From NCBI GenBank assembly GCA_009392095.1, contig VFHF01000127.1, positions 1-6,847 of the forward strand: 6,847 nucleotides of DNA. The letters run 5' to 3'. Positions 1 through 6,286 of the stretch are shown here, piece after piece (position 1 is the stretch's first letter; each line of letters begins with the position of its first letter). The notes under the pieces were generated by a model. That model ran no database searches, was not told the origin of the DNA, and worked only from the letters and a program-made list of their open reading frames with translations. Source of the DNA: SAR202 cluster bacterium. Its GTDB lineage: Bacteria; Chloroflexota; Dehalococcoidia; Lucifugimonadales; UBA3495. The translations under genes and the position numbers were made by a program.

Positions 1-189
1 CGGTGGAGGGGCATAGCTTAATCTGCGAACGCGCCGAACCTTGTCACCTGAGAGAAGCGTTGGTTCTTCGTAGGTGTTGCACCAGTTGCAAAGAGATTCT
101 TCGGCTAACGCCTCGGAATGACAGAAGCCAAAGATGGCCATCGAGAAAGATCCCTTTAATGACTGCAGGTCGAGTGGTTTTAGCCAATC
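1..189. other. Non-coding flank downstream of the TTC38-like gene
   Basis: No coding sequence is supported here. The one open frame on the plus strand (3-197) runs straight through the palindromic repeat and has no ribosome binding site or recognisable protein features. Besides the repeat at 93-123 there is a 5-bp inverted repeat, TTGCA/TGCAA, at 77-91 with a 5-nt loop, and the perfect 10-bp palindrome GATGGCCATC at 133-142. Neither is followed by a T-run, so I do not call a terminator. Confidence 0.5.
93..123. repeat. Intergenic palindromic repeat of the ATTCTTCG/GAATGACA type
   Basis: The segment reads GAGATTCTTCGGC, then TAAC, then GCCTCGGAATGACA. The arms ATTCTTCGGC and GCCTCGGAAT are inverted copies at 7 of 10 positions around a 4-nt loop. 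From general knowledge, dispersed intergenic elements of the form AGATTCTTCG...CTCAGAATGACA occur in many copies in a range of bacterial genomes, including Chloroflexota; their function is not established. It lies about 70 nt beyond the stop of the TTC38-like gene, where a hairpin could help end transcription or protect the mRNA, but no T-run follows it on either strand. Only one copy is visible here, so the repeat call rests on recognising the motif. Confidence 0.5.
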
Positions 190-1662
190 CTAGCTGAGGC
201 TGTTGGCTAGACCAGACAACGCCACGATTTCTTGAGACTCCGGGTCGGCGTTGCGCCAGGCGTTCCGCACTTGTTGAACACTTGCCTCGGCGGCCTCGGG
301 TTTTCCGGTGGCTTGTTGGGCTCTGGCGAGCCAGAACAGGTCCCTTGGCGTTTCACGTCGTTTGAGACGGTTCTCGAGGAGCGCTTCGGCGTTTTCGAAC
401 TGCCTGGCCCTGAGATAGGCCTCGGTTAATGTGTCCTCGAATACTTCGCGCTGGGCATGGCTGCCGCCGATACGGGAAAGTTGGTCATATGGCGCTTCAC
501 TCCCAAATAGCGGCCCCATCAGGCGAACTGCTTCGTCATAATCTTGGTGCATGAAAGCGGTGATACCCCTCACCAATGGCAACGTCACGTCACCGACCAA
601 CTTATCTCCTTTGTCGGCTGCGGCCTTCAACCCGTCCATCATACGGGTCAGGGATTCGTCGTCGTTGGCAACCGCGAAGGCCAAGGCGGCATGGGAGTCC
701 CGGAAGGCGACACTCCCCGGGTTGTCAGCGGCGGGCGCTGCTTGTGTATCCAATTCTTCCATCAACGAGGAAGGTGCGGCGGCCCCGTAGATCTGCAGCC
801 GCCACATCAGAGACGCGCTATCGTTCAAGGAAATGGCGCTCTTGGCAACCACCGATGGGCGGATGTCTTTGCCGTAGACCTCCAACGCGTTTTGGTACCG
901 GCCCATGGCGAGCTCGAACAAGGCTAGATGCCAAGACAGATGGACGTGGTAGGGCGCGCGGTTGTCGAATCCCGGCAGCCAGCGTTCCAGAAATTCGGCG
1001 CCGCTAGAGGAGTCAGCCCGCTCGAAATATACGTGGGCCACGGAATGGGACGCCACGGCGTCGGTGGGCCGTTCCTCCAATGCCCGTTCGGCCATCGTCA
1101 GAGCTTCATCCAGCAATCCCACTTCATGGTGGGCGAAGGAGCTCTGTGCCAGGAACGCCCAATCGTCCCCGTAAGCGGGGGCCACCTTCTTCATCAACGC
1201 GAAATGCTCTCGAGGATAATTGGCGACGCCTGCGCCAACGGAGCTGCAGCCCAGCACGAATAGACGCTGGGCCAATCTGACGATCAACATGTCTCTGGGG
1301 TATTCCGCCAGGTGTTCGTTGACCAAGATCAAGGCTTCGGTACCTTTGCCATTGGCCCAGCGGGCGATGATCTCAATCTGCTGCTGTTCACGGCGAGACG
1401 TTCCGGTCGCCAACGACTGTGCTTCCTGGACCGATTTACGGGCGTCAGCTGCCCTTCCGCCGACCATATGCCTGAAGGCCAAACCAGCGTGGGCCAGCGC
1501 GAAACCTTCGTCGGCATGCAGTGCTTCCTGAAATTTTTCGTCCGCTCCCCAAGCACTCTCGAGAGCCAGGTCAACACCCTCGACCAGTTTCTCAGCGGCG
1601 GTTGTGGAAGCCGTGCTAATGTGAAGTCCGTACCGGTCCTTGGCGCCGAAGTCTTTCACCAT
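190..1662 (-). CDS. TTC38-like tetratricopeptide/helical-repeat protein, function unknown
   Basis: This complete 490-residue protein has no signal peptide or membrane segment, so it is probably cytosolic. It is almost wholly helical and rich in Ala, Leu and Glu. Features typical of the TTC38 (tetratricopeptide repeat protein 38) family are visible. These are an N-terminal DRYGLHISTAST segment (residues 9-20), a first repeat with ALAHAGLAFRH (55-65), the EHLAEYPRDMLIVRLAQ block (116-132), and the family core PTDAVASHSVAHVYFER (199-215). The core is followed by HLSWHLALFELAMGRYQNAL (241-260) and NDSASLMWRLQIYG (280-293). Family members are usually about 450-470 residues, so the length fits. TPR proteins act as protein-binding scaffolds; no enzymatic role is known for this family and no partner can be read from the neighbourhood. 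The ATG start at 1662 has a strong Shine-Dalgarno sequence (AAAGGAGG) 4 nt upstream. Family assignment is from recognition, not alignment. Confidence 0.85.
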   Translation of the reverse strand: MVKDFGAKDRYGLHISTASTTAAEKLVEGVDLALESAWGADEKFQEALHADEGFALAHAGLAFRHMVGGRAADARKSVQEAQSLATGTSRREQQQIEIIARWANGKGTEALILVNEHLAEYPRDMLIVRLAQRLFVLGCSSVGAGVANYPREHFALMKKVAPAYGDDWAFLAQSSFAHHEVGLLDEALTMAERALEERPTDAVASHSVAHVYFERADSSSGAEFLERWLPGFDNRAPYHVHLSWHLALFELAMGRYQNALEVYGKDIRPSVVAKSAISLNDSASLMWRLQIYGAAAPSSLMEELDTQAAPAADNPGSVAFRDSHAALAFAVANDDESLTRMMDGLKAAADKGDKLVGDVTLPLVRGITAFMHQDYDEAVRLMGPLFGSEAPYDQLSRIGGSHAQREVFEDTLTEAYLRARQFENAEALLENRLKRRETPRDLFWLARAQQATGKPEAAEASVQQVRNAWRNADPESQEIVALSGLANSLS

Positions 1663-1666
1663 CGTG

Positions 1667-1674
1667 CCTCCTTT
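1667..1674 (-). promoter_or_regulatory. Ribosome binding site of the TTC38-like gene
   Basis: On the minus strand the sequence is AAAGGAGG, followed by a 4-nt spacer and the ATG at 1662-1660. The match to the 16S rRNA tail is near perfect, although the spacer is shorter than usual. It fixes the start codon. Confidence 0.75.
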
Positions 1675-1731
1675 CGTTTGGTCAGCGGTCTAGCTAGTGG
1701 ATTTGCCATGGCGGATTACCCCGCGGCAAGT

Positions 1732-1761
1732 TGTATAGAACCCTTGTCTATGACCCGCCAA
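1732..1761 (-). promoter_or_regulatory. Possible sigma-70 promoter for the TTC38-like gene
   Basis: On the minus strand a TTGGCG (1761-1756) is followed after 18 nt by TATACA (1737-1732). Each box matches 4 of 6 consensus bases, and the -10 box lacks the important final T. The position, about 70 nt upstream of the start codon, suits the downstream gene, but boxes this weak occur by chance. Confidence 0.25.
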
Positions 1762-1885
1762 ACAGCTTGGCTGCTCGTGCGCAATCTCTTCTTCTGTGAT
1801 GTCTTCCTTGCGGGTTCTCGCGTACCAGCCATGGAACCCCCCAGATGAATGACTCTAGAATTGTTCAGGGCGATTATTCCTTGGC

Positions 1886-4800
1886 TTACACCTGGTGCAC
1901 AGCCAGAGTGATCTCCATGCCTTCGATCTTGGTGGACTCGGTGGCGGCTTCAGCGTTTGAATCCGAGTCCGGCGTGCCGTCTACCAATTGGTTGCTGAGG
2001 GTTTCGTCTCGGATGTAATCTGAGAACGGGCCCTGCATGACCTCGGCGAACTCCGACGGGCCCTGGTAGTAGGTCACGATGCGGTCGGTGACATCGAAGT
2101 TGGCCGACCGCCGCATGCCCTGGATGCGGTGCACCACCTCCCGGGCCAAGCCCTCTTCTCTCAGTTCGTCGCTGAGATCGCCATTCACGGCCACCATGTA
2201 GCCGCCCTCCAGCGAGACGGAGTAGTTCTCCACTGAAAGTATGGTCTCGGTCTCATCTCCGGCTTCCTCCAAGACTTTCTGCACCAGCGGAGCGTCGTCT
2301 TCGATGACTTGGATGTCTTTGATGTTCAGTTCTTCCAGGACTTGAGGCCGCACCTGGTCGAGGTATCCCCGCTCGGCGGGGACACGGATCTTGACCAGCA
2401 CGTTGGCCAACGGCTGGCGCACCTTCAGACCCGCCTTGGAACGCGCGGCCCGGCCCATGCTGGCCACCTTCATAGCCAACTGAGTGGCTTCCATAAGAGG
2501 CTGGTCCACCAGCGACTCGTCTGCCACCGGATACTCGGAAAGGTGAACGCTATCGGGGGCTGACGGGTCAACCGAGCAGACCAGGTTCTGGTACATCTCT
2601 TCGGCAACAAACGGAGCCAACGGGGCCATCAGCTTGGCCACGGTCACCAGGCAGGTGTGCAGGGTGATGTAGCCGGACAACTTGTCGGCGTCGCCTTCGT
2701 TCCGCCAGAAACGGCGTCGGCTGCGGCGCACGTACCAGTTGGACAACTGGTCTATGAACTCTTGGATGCGGCGGCCGGCGTTGGTCGGCCCATAGCCGTC
2801 CATGTAGCCGTCGACCTGGGAGACGATGGTGTTCAATTCGGACAGCACCCAGCGGTCAAGCTCGTTCTCGGGCTTCCAATCGGCGGGCTTTTGAGAGGGG
2901 TCGAACTTGTCGATCTCCGCGTAGCCGATGAAGAATGAGTAAACGTTCCACAGAGTGAGCATCACTTTGCGCAGGGTCTCGCTGACCAGCTTGCCGGAGA
3001 ACCGCCGGGGCTCGCCGGGATGTGACGCGGTGAACAGGTACCAGCGCAGGGCGTCGGCCCCGTGTTCGTCCAGCACCGAAAGGGGCTCGACCACGTTGCC
3101 GACACGTTTGCTCATCTTGCGGCCCTTCTCGTCCAGGATCAGGCCTAGGCAGATGACGTTCTTGTAGGCCGGCTGGCCCTTGAGCAAGGTGGACAGGGCG
3201 TGCAGGCTGTAGAACCAACCTCGTGTCTGATCCACCGCCTCGCAGATGTAATCGGCAGGGAAGCGGCCGTCTGTGTCGATGGTCTCGTTGTCGAAGGGGT
3301 AGTGATATTGGGCGAAGGGCATGGCTCCCGAGTCGAACCAGGCGTCCATAACCTCTGGGATACGGTGCATCTCGCCGGAGCAGCCCTCGGCGGTGCAGTC
3401 GAGGACGATGTTGTCGACGTAGGGACGGTGTAGGTCCAGGCCGTCAACGGCCAGGCTTCCGTTGGCCCCGGCCATGCTCCTCAGCTCATCGAGGCCGCCG
3501 ACGCATATGGTGTGGTTACAATCTTGGCACTGCCAGATGGGGATGGGCGTGCCCCAGTAGCGTTCACGTGAGATGGCCCAGTCAACATTGTTCCGTAACC
3601 ACTCACCGAAGCGCCCATCCTTTATGTAATCGGGGTACCAGTTGATGGTGTCGTTGCCGTCGACCAACTCGCCTTTCAACGCCGAAGTCCGAATGTACCA
3701 GGAACTCTTGGCGTAGTAGAGCAGGGGCGTGTCGCAGCGCCAACAGAAGGGATAGGTGTGCCGGTAGATATCCTGATGGAACAACAGGCCCCGTTCCGTC
3801 AGGTCCTCCATGATCTCTTTGTCGGCCGTCTTCACGAACTTACCGGCGAAGGGGTATTTGCCTGTGATGATCCCTTGCAGGTCAACGGGCTGGACGAAGG
3901 ACAGCTCCTTCTCCCGGCCTACGTCCAAGTCCTCGTCGCCGAAGGCTGGAGCGATGTGGACGATTCCCGTGCCGTCGTCTAGGGATACGAACTCCGCGGA
4001 GATGACTTTGGGGGCGAACTCGCCGCCGTCTTCAAGCTCGGTGACCGTGCCGCCCGGGCCTGGCCGGCGCACGAAATGCCGCACTTGGGAGCCAAACTCT
4101 TTCGGATCGTAGAGCGGTGCGTAACCGAGGCCAACCAAGTCGGAGCCATTGATCGTGCCCACGATGTTGTGTTCTTGGGTGATGTTAGTGGAGACCAGGG
4201 CTTGGGCCAGCACCAATCGGTGGCTGCCGCCCTCGCCTTCCAGTTCGACGATGCTGTAATCGGCGCTTTCGTCCACCGCGAGGCCGGTGTTGCCGGGCAG
4301 GGTCCATGGGGTGGTGGTCCAGGCCAGCAGGAACACGTCGGTGTTGCCAGCACCCAGCTTCTCCAAGACGCCTGAATTATTCGGAGAGGCCGCCGGGTCC
4401 ACTTGGAATTTGATAAATACCGAGGGGTCCGGTGTATTTTCCCGGTAGCCCAGCGCCACCTCATGGGAGCTGAGGCTGGTCACGCAGCGGGGGCAGTGTG
4501 GCGTGCCGCGCATGGTCTGGTAGAGCAGGTCCTTGTCCCAAAGGGTCTTCAGCATCCACCAGCCGGTCTCGATGTAGTTGTTGTGCAGGGTGACGTACGG
4601 GTCTTCCATGTCGACCCAGTAGCCGATTCGGGAGGTCATGGTCTCCCATTCTTTCACGTAGCGGAAAACGCTTTCGCGGCATTTCTTGTTGAACTCTTCG
4701 ATGCCGTATTCTTCAATGTCTCGCTTGCTCTTTAGGCCCAACTCTTTCTCGACTTCCAACTCAACAGGCAGGCCGTGGGTGTCCCAACCGCCCTTGCGCA

Positions 4801-5038
4801 GTACCCGGTAGCCCTTCATGGTCCGGTAGCGGCAGATCACGTCCTTGAAGACGCGAGCAAGGACGTGGTGGATGCCGGGACTGCCGTTGGCCGTGGGCGG
4901 GCCCTCATACATCATGAAAAGGGGAGCGTCGGGGCGTTCAGTCTCGGTGCGTCGGAAGACGTCCTTTTCTTTCCAATGCTGCAGGACTTTTGCGTCCAAT
5001 TCTGGGAAACTGACGCGGTTGGAAACGGGATTAAACAT
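1886..5038 (-). CDS. ileS: Isoleucyl-tRNA synthetase, type 2 (eukaryotic-like), GXHH signature
   Basis: The enzyme charges tRNA-Ile with isoleucine using ATP and hydrolyses misactivated or mischarged valine; it is a cytosolic class I synthetase. The 1050 residues match the IleRS2 type. The Rossmann half starts with EGPPTANGSPGIHHV, where the HxGH signature is GIHH (residues 55-58). GGWDTHGLPVELEVEKELG follows (83-101). The CP1 editing domain has TTTPWTLPGN (241-250) and DGTGIVHIAPAFGDED (355-370). Likely zinc ligands are C182/C185 with C432/C435, and C504/C507 with C548/C553. DAWFDSGAMPF (565-575) and KMSKR (641-645) complete the catalytic core. An anticodon-binding domain follows from about residue 690, with LREEGLAREVVHRIQ in the C-terminal domain of this type. 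The ATG at 5038 gives the usual N-terminus (MFNPVSNRVSFPELD). The nearest Shine-Dalgarno-like GAGGA lies 12 nt upstream. A TATAAT box upstream suggests independent transcription. The reading frame is intact. Confidence 0.97.
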   Translation of the reverse strand: MFNPVSNRVSFPELDAKVLQHWKEKDVFRRTETERPDAPLFMMYEGPPTANGSPGIHHVLARVFKDVICRYRTMKGYRVLRKGGWDTHGLPVELEVEKELGLKSKRDIEEYGIEEFNKKCRESVFRYVKEWETMTSRIGYWVDMEDPYVTLHNNYIETGWWMLKTLWDKDLLYQTMRGTPHCPRCVTSLSSHEVALGYRENTPDPSVFIKFQVDPAASPNNSGVLEKLGAGNTDVFLLAWTTTPWTLPGNTGLAVDESADYSIVELEGEGGSHRLVLAQALVSTNITQEHNIVGTINGSDLVGLGYAPLYDPKEFGSQVRHFVRRPGPGGTVTELEDGGEFAPKVISAEFVSLDDGTGIVHIAPAFGDEDLDVGREKELSFVQPVDLQGIITGKYPFAGKFVKTADKEIMEDLTERGLLFHQDIYRHTYPFCWRCDTPLLYYAKSSWYIRTSALKGELVDGNDTINWYPDYIKDGRFGEWLRNNVDWAISRERYWGTPIPIWQCQDCNHTICVGGLDELRSMAGANGSLAVDGLDLHRPYVDNIVLDCTAEGCSGEMHRIPEVMDAWFDSGAMPFAQYHYPFDNETIDTDGRFPADYICEAVDQTRGWFYSLHALSTLLKGQPAYKNVICLGLILDEKGRKMSKRVGNVVEPLSVLDEHGADALRWYLFTASHPGEPRRFSGKLVSETLRKVMLTLWNVYSFFIGYAEIDKFDPSQKPADWKPENELDRWVLSELNTIVSQVDGYMDGYGPTNAGRRIQEFIDQLSNWYVRRSRRRFWRNEGDADKLSGYITLHTCLVTVAKLMAPLAPFVAEEMYQNLVCSVDPSAPDSVHLSEYPVADESLVDQPLMEATQLAMKVASMGRAARSKAGLKVRQPLANVLVKIRVPAERGYLDQVRPQVLEELNIKDIQVIEDDAPLVQKVLEEAGDETETILSVENYSVSLEGGYMVAVNGDLSDELREEGLAREVVHRIQGMRRSANFDVTDRIVTYYQGPSEFAEVMQGPFSDYIRDETLSNQLVDGTPDSDSNAEAATESTKIEGMEITLAVHQV

Positions 5039-5047
5039 GTCGGAGAT

Positions 5048-5062
5048 CGGTCCTCAAGACCG
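5048..5062 (-). promoter_or_regulatory. Small leader hairpin covering the ileS Shine-Dalgarno-like sequence
   Basis: On the minus strand CGGTC-TTGAG-GACCG forms a 5-bp stem with a 5-nt loop. The only Shine-Dalgarno-like stretch before ileS, GAGGA (5055-5051), spans the loop and the 3' arm, 12 nt from the ATG. Pairing could partly hide it and lower or tune initiation. The stem is short, so chance is a real alternative. Confidence 0.25.
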
Positions 5063-5095
5063 GCATCGGTTAGCCGGATAGGTTACTAATCGGAC

Positions 5096-5101
5096 ATTAT
5101 A
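5096..5101 (-). promoter_or_regulatory. Probable -10 box of the ileS promoter
   Basis: A perfect TATAAT lies on the minus strand 57 nt upstream of the ileS ATG. Transcription would begin near 5089 and give a leader of about 50 nt, too short for a T-box riboswitch. The -35 region is poor: at 17-nt spacing (5124-5119) the sequence is TGCCTG, and there is no TGn extension. The location in a 120-nt gap after a broken gene favours a real promoter. Confidence 0.5.
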
Positions 5102-5158
5102 ACGCAGGGTGGGTCGACCAGGCATGCCGGGGGGTGCGAGTCGTCATACGTCGTTGGG

Positions 5159-5436
5159 TTAGCTTAAGAACATATCAGCCTGGGCCAGATTCTGTTCATC
5201 GTGGTCCGCAGCCAAGCCGAATGCGGCCATGGTGTGGCGGCGAAGGATGGGCTCGCCGTCGGCCTTGCCGTAGACGCAGATGTTGTGCGCACCTCGGCCA
5301 TGGGCAGCATCTCCAGCAGGGTGGAGGGCAGCACAGAGTAGATGTTTTCCGAGCCGGCGACCACCCGCTGGAACCGCGAGCCGTCTCTGGGCCCGATCTC
5401 GATGGAGCAGCGGAACATGTTGGTGGGCGTGCTCAT
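5159..5436 (-). pseudogene. Frameshifted, shortened retropepsin-like (clan AA) aspartic protease remnant
   Basis: A good ribosome binding site leads into a frame that begins with MFRCSIEIGPRDGSRF (residues 7-22) and IYSVLPSTLLEML (32-44). After about codon 48 it turns into low-quality, Ser/Thr/Pro-rich sequence ending at 5164. Moving to the next frame near 5292-5295 restores protein-like sequence, including GEPILRRHTMAAFGLAAD, ending with TAA at 5159-5161. Restoring one G to a GG pair (5292-5293) joins the halves into 92 residues. Both halves resemble small bacterial retropepsin-like proteins: an N-terminal FxVxIEIG strand, a VDTGAxYxVLP active-site segment, and a C-terminal PLLGxxTLEAFGLAxD. 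Where Asp-Thr-Gly is expected, this sequence has Gly-Ser-Glu. About 35-40 residues of the middle of the fold are also absent relative to the usual 115-125. It is therefore probably catalytically dead. The frameshift could be a sequencing or assembly error, but the two other losses would remain. Family assignment is by recognition. Confidence 0.6.
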
Positions 5437-5445
5437 CTGAATGGT

Positions 5446-5450
5446 CCTCC
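5446..5450 (-). promoter_or_regulatory. Ribosome binding site of the retropepsin-like remnant
   Basis: GGAGG on the minus strand lies 9 nt before the ATG at 5436 and just past the thiD stop codon (5455-5453). It supports the chosen start and indicates the gene was once translated as part of the thiD transcript. Confidence 0.65.
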
Positions 5451-5452
5451 GG

Positions 5453-6286
5453 TTACTGCCAGAGGTTGTAGAAGTGGTTCAGAGGCCCGTGCCCCTGCCC
5501 GATGGGGAAAGAGCGACGGATCGCCTCGGTTACGAATTCTTTGGCCAGGCCGACGGCTTCCTCGGTTTGGAGACCTTTGGCTAGGCCCGCGGCCACCGCT
5601 GAAGCGAAGGTGCACCCGGTGCCGTGGGTGTTAACCGTGTCGAACCGGGGCGCCGTGAACTCACGGAAGTTATGGCCATTGAAGTACAGGTCGGTCGCCG
5701 GCCCGTCCCGGTGCCCGCCTTTGACCACGACTGACGCCGCTCCCATGGCGACAATCTCTCGGGCCGCTTTTTTCACGTCGTCATCCGAGACTATCGAGAG
5801 GCCCGTGAGGGTTTCAGCCTCCGGAATATTGGGTGTGACCACCGCGGCCATGGGCAACAGTAGGTCGCGCAGGGCCCCGACCGCTTCCTCGTGCAGGAGA
5901 GAGTCGCCGCTTTTAGCGACCATAACCGGGTCCACCACCAACCGCCGCAGTTCTGGGATAGCCGAGTATTTCTTAAGTGATTTGGTAACGCATTCGATGA
6001 TCGCGCTGCTGGAGAGCATTCCGGTCTTCACAGCGTCTGCGCCAATGTCGGTCACCACCGCGTCGATCTGCGATTCAATCACATTGGTGGGGACCTCGTG
6101 CACTGTAGTAACCGCTAGTGTGTTTTGGGCGGTGATGGCGGTTAGAACTGAAGTGCCGTAGACCCCGAGGGCGGCGAAAGTCTTGAGGTCGGCCTGTACC
6201 CCGGCGCCGGCGCCCGAATCGGACCCTGCGATGGTCATTGCCGACGGTATCTTTCTTGCCGAAGTTTCCTTTCTTACTGAGGCCAC
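5453..6286 (-). CDS. thiD: Hydroxymethylpyrimidine (phosphate) kinase ThiD
   Basis: ThiD phosphorylates 4-amino-5-hydroxymethyl-2-methylpyrimidine (HMP) and HMP-P to HMP-PP, the pyrimidine substrate of thiamin-phosphate synthase. The 277 residues span a complete ribokinase-fold enzyme, close to the usual length of about 266. Visible motifs are MTIAGSDSGAGAGVQADLKT (17-36), VVDPVMVAKSGDSLL (117-131), TPNIPEAETL (151-160), VVVKGGH (186-192) and the nucleotide/anion-hole segment NTHGTGCTFASAVAAGLAKG (219-238) with GTGC at 222-225. Translation probably starts at a GTG (6286-6284), preceded by GAGG at a 6-nt spacing. An ATG at residue 17 is possible but would leave no N-terminal extension before the first strand and has no good Shine-Dalgarno sequence. 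The start overlaps the end of the tenA-like gene by 13 nt, which points to translational coupling. Any thiamin-pyrophosphate riboswitch for this operon would lie beyond the right edge. Confidence 0.95.
   Translation of the reverse strand: MASVRKETSARKIPSAMTIAGSDSGAGAGVQADLKTFAALGVYGTSVLTAITAQNTLAVTTVHEVPTNVIESQIDAVVTDIGADAVKTGMLSSSAIIECVTKSLKKYSAIPELRRLVVDPVMVAKSGDSLLHEEAVGALRDLLLPMAAVVTPNIPEAETLTGLSIVSDDDVKKAAREIVAMGAASVVVKGGHRDGPATDLYFNGHNFREFTAPRFDTVNTHGTGCTFASAVAAGLAKGLQTEEAVGLAKEFVTEAIRRSFPIGQGHGPLNHFYNLWQ

Larger units (their letters stand above)
1663..1885. other. Spacer between ileS and the TTC38-like gene
   Basis: This is 223 nt without a confident gene. On the minus strand it contains a 38-codon open frame from an ATG at 1832 to a TAA at 1716-1718. 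Its product would be basic (MAGTREPARKTSQKKRLRTS at the start), preceded only by a run of six G at a 4-nt spacing. A second frame with no ATG overlaps it. A 6-bp inverted repeat, GGGTTC/GAACCC (1812-1817 with 1834-1839), encloses 16 nt and has no T-run, so it is not a convincing terminator for ileS. The weak promoter at 1732-1761 and the ribosome binding site at 1667-1674 belong to the next gene. Confidence 0.5.

Noticed and set aside
3..197. 64-codon open frame on the plus strand at the left edge
   Set aside because: It includes the translated palindromic repeat (the EILRLTPRNDR stretch), lacks a ribosome binding site and converges on the TTC38-like gene.
1812..1839. Inverted repeat GGGTTC/GAACCC as an ileS terminator
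   Set aside because: It has only 6 bp around a 16-nt loop with no T-run after it, so it does not resemble an intrinsic terminator.
1312..1848. 178-codon open frame on the plus strand
   Set aside because: It lies antisense to the TTC38-like gene, whose family blocks and ribosome binding site are clear. The plus-strand product has no recognisable motif.
3979..4464. 161-codon alternative frame on the minus strand inside ileS
   Set aside because: It overlaps the intact CP1 editing domain of IleRS and is Pro/Ser/Arg/Trp-rich with no protein family features.
5039..5158. T-box riboswitch upstream of ileS
   Set aside because: The gap is 120 nt, with the likely transcription start about 50 nt before the ATG. 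This is too short for a T-box, and no T-box core or terminator stem is visible.
5292..5295. Programmed -1 frameshift in the retropepsin-like gene
   Set aside because: The local minus-strand sequence GCCGAGGTGCGC is not a slippery heptamer and no strong hairpin or pseudoknot is evident just after it. A lost base in a G-run is simpler.
5502..6161. 219-codon open frame on the plus strand
   Set aside because: It is antisense to thiD, which has all its motifs. Its low-complexity Ser/Thr/Arg/Ala composition is typical of a shadow frame in GC-rich DNA.
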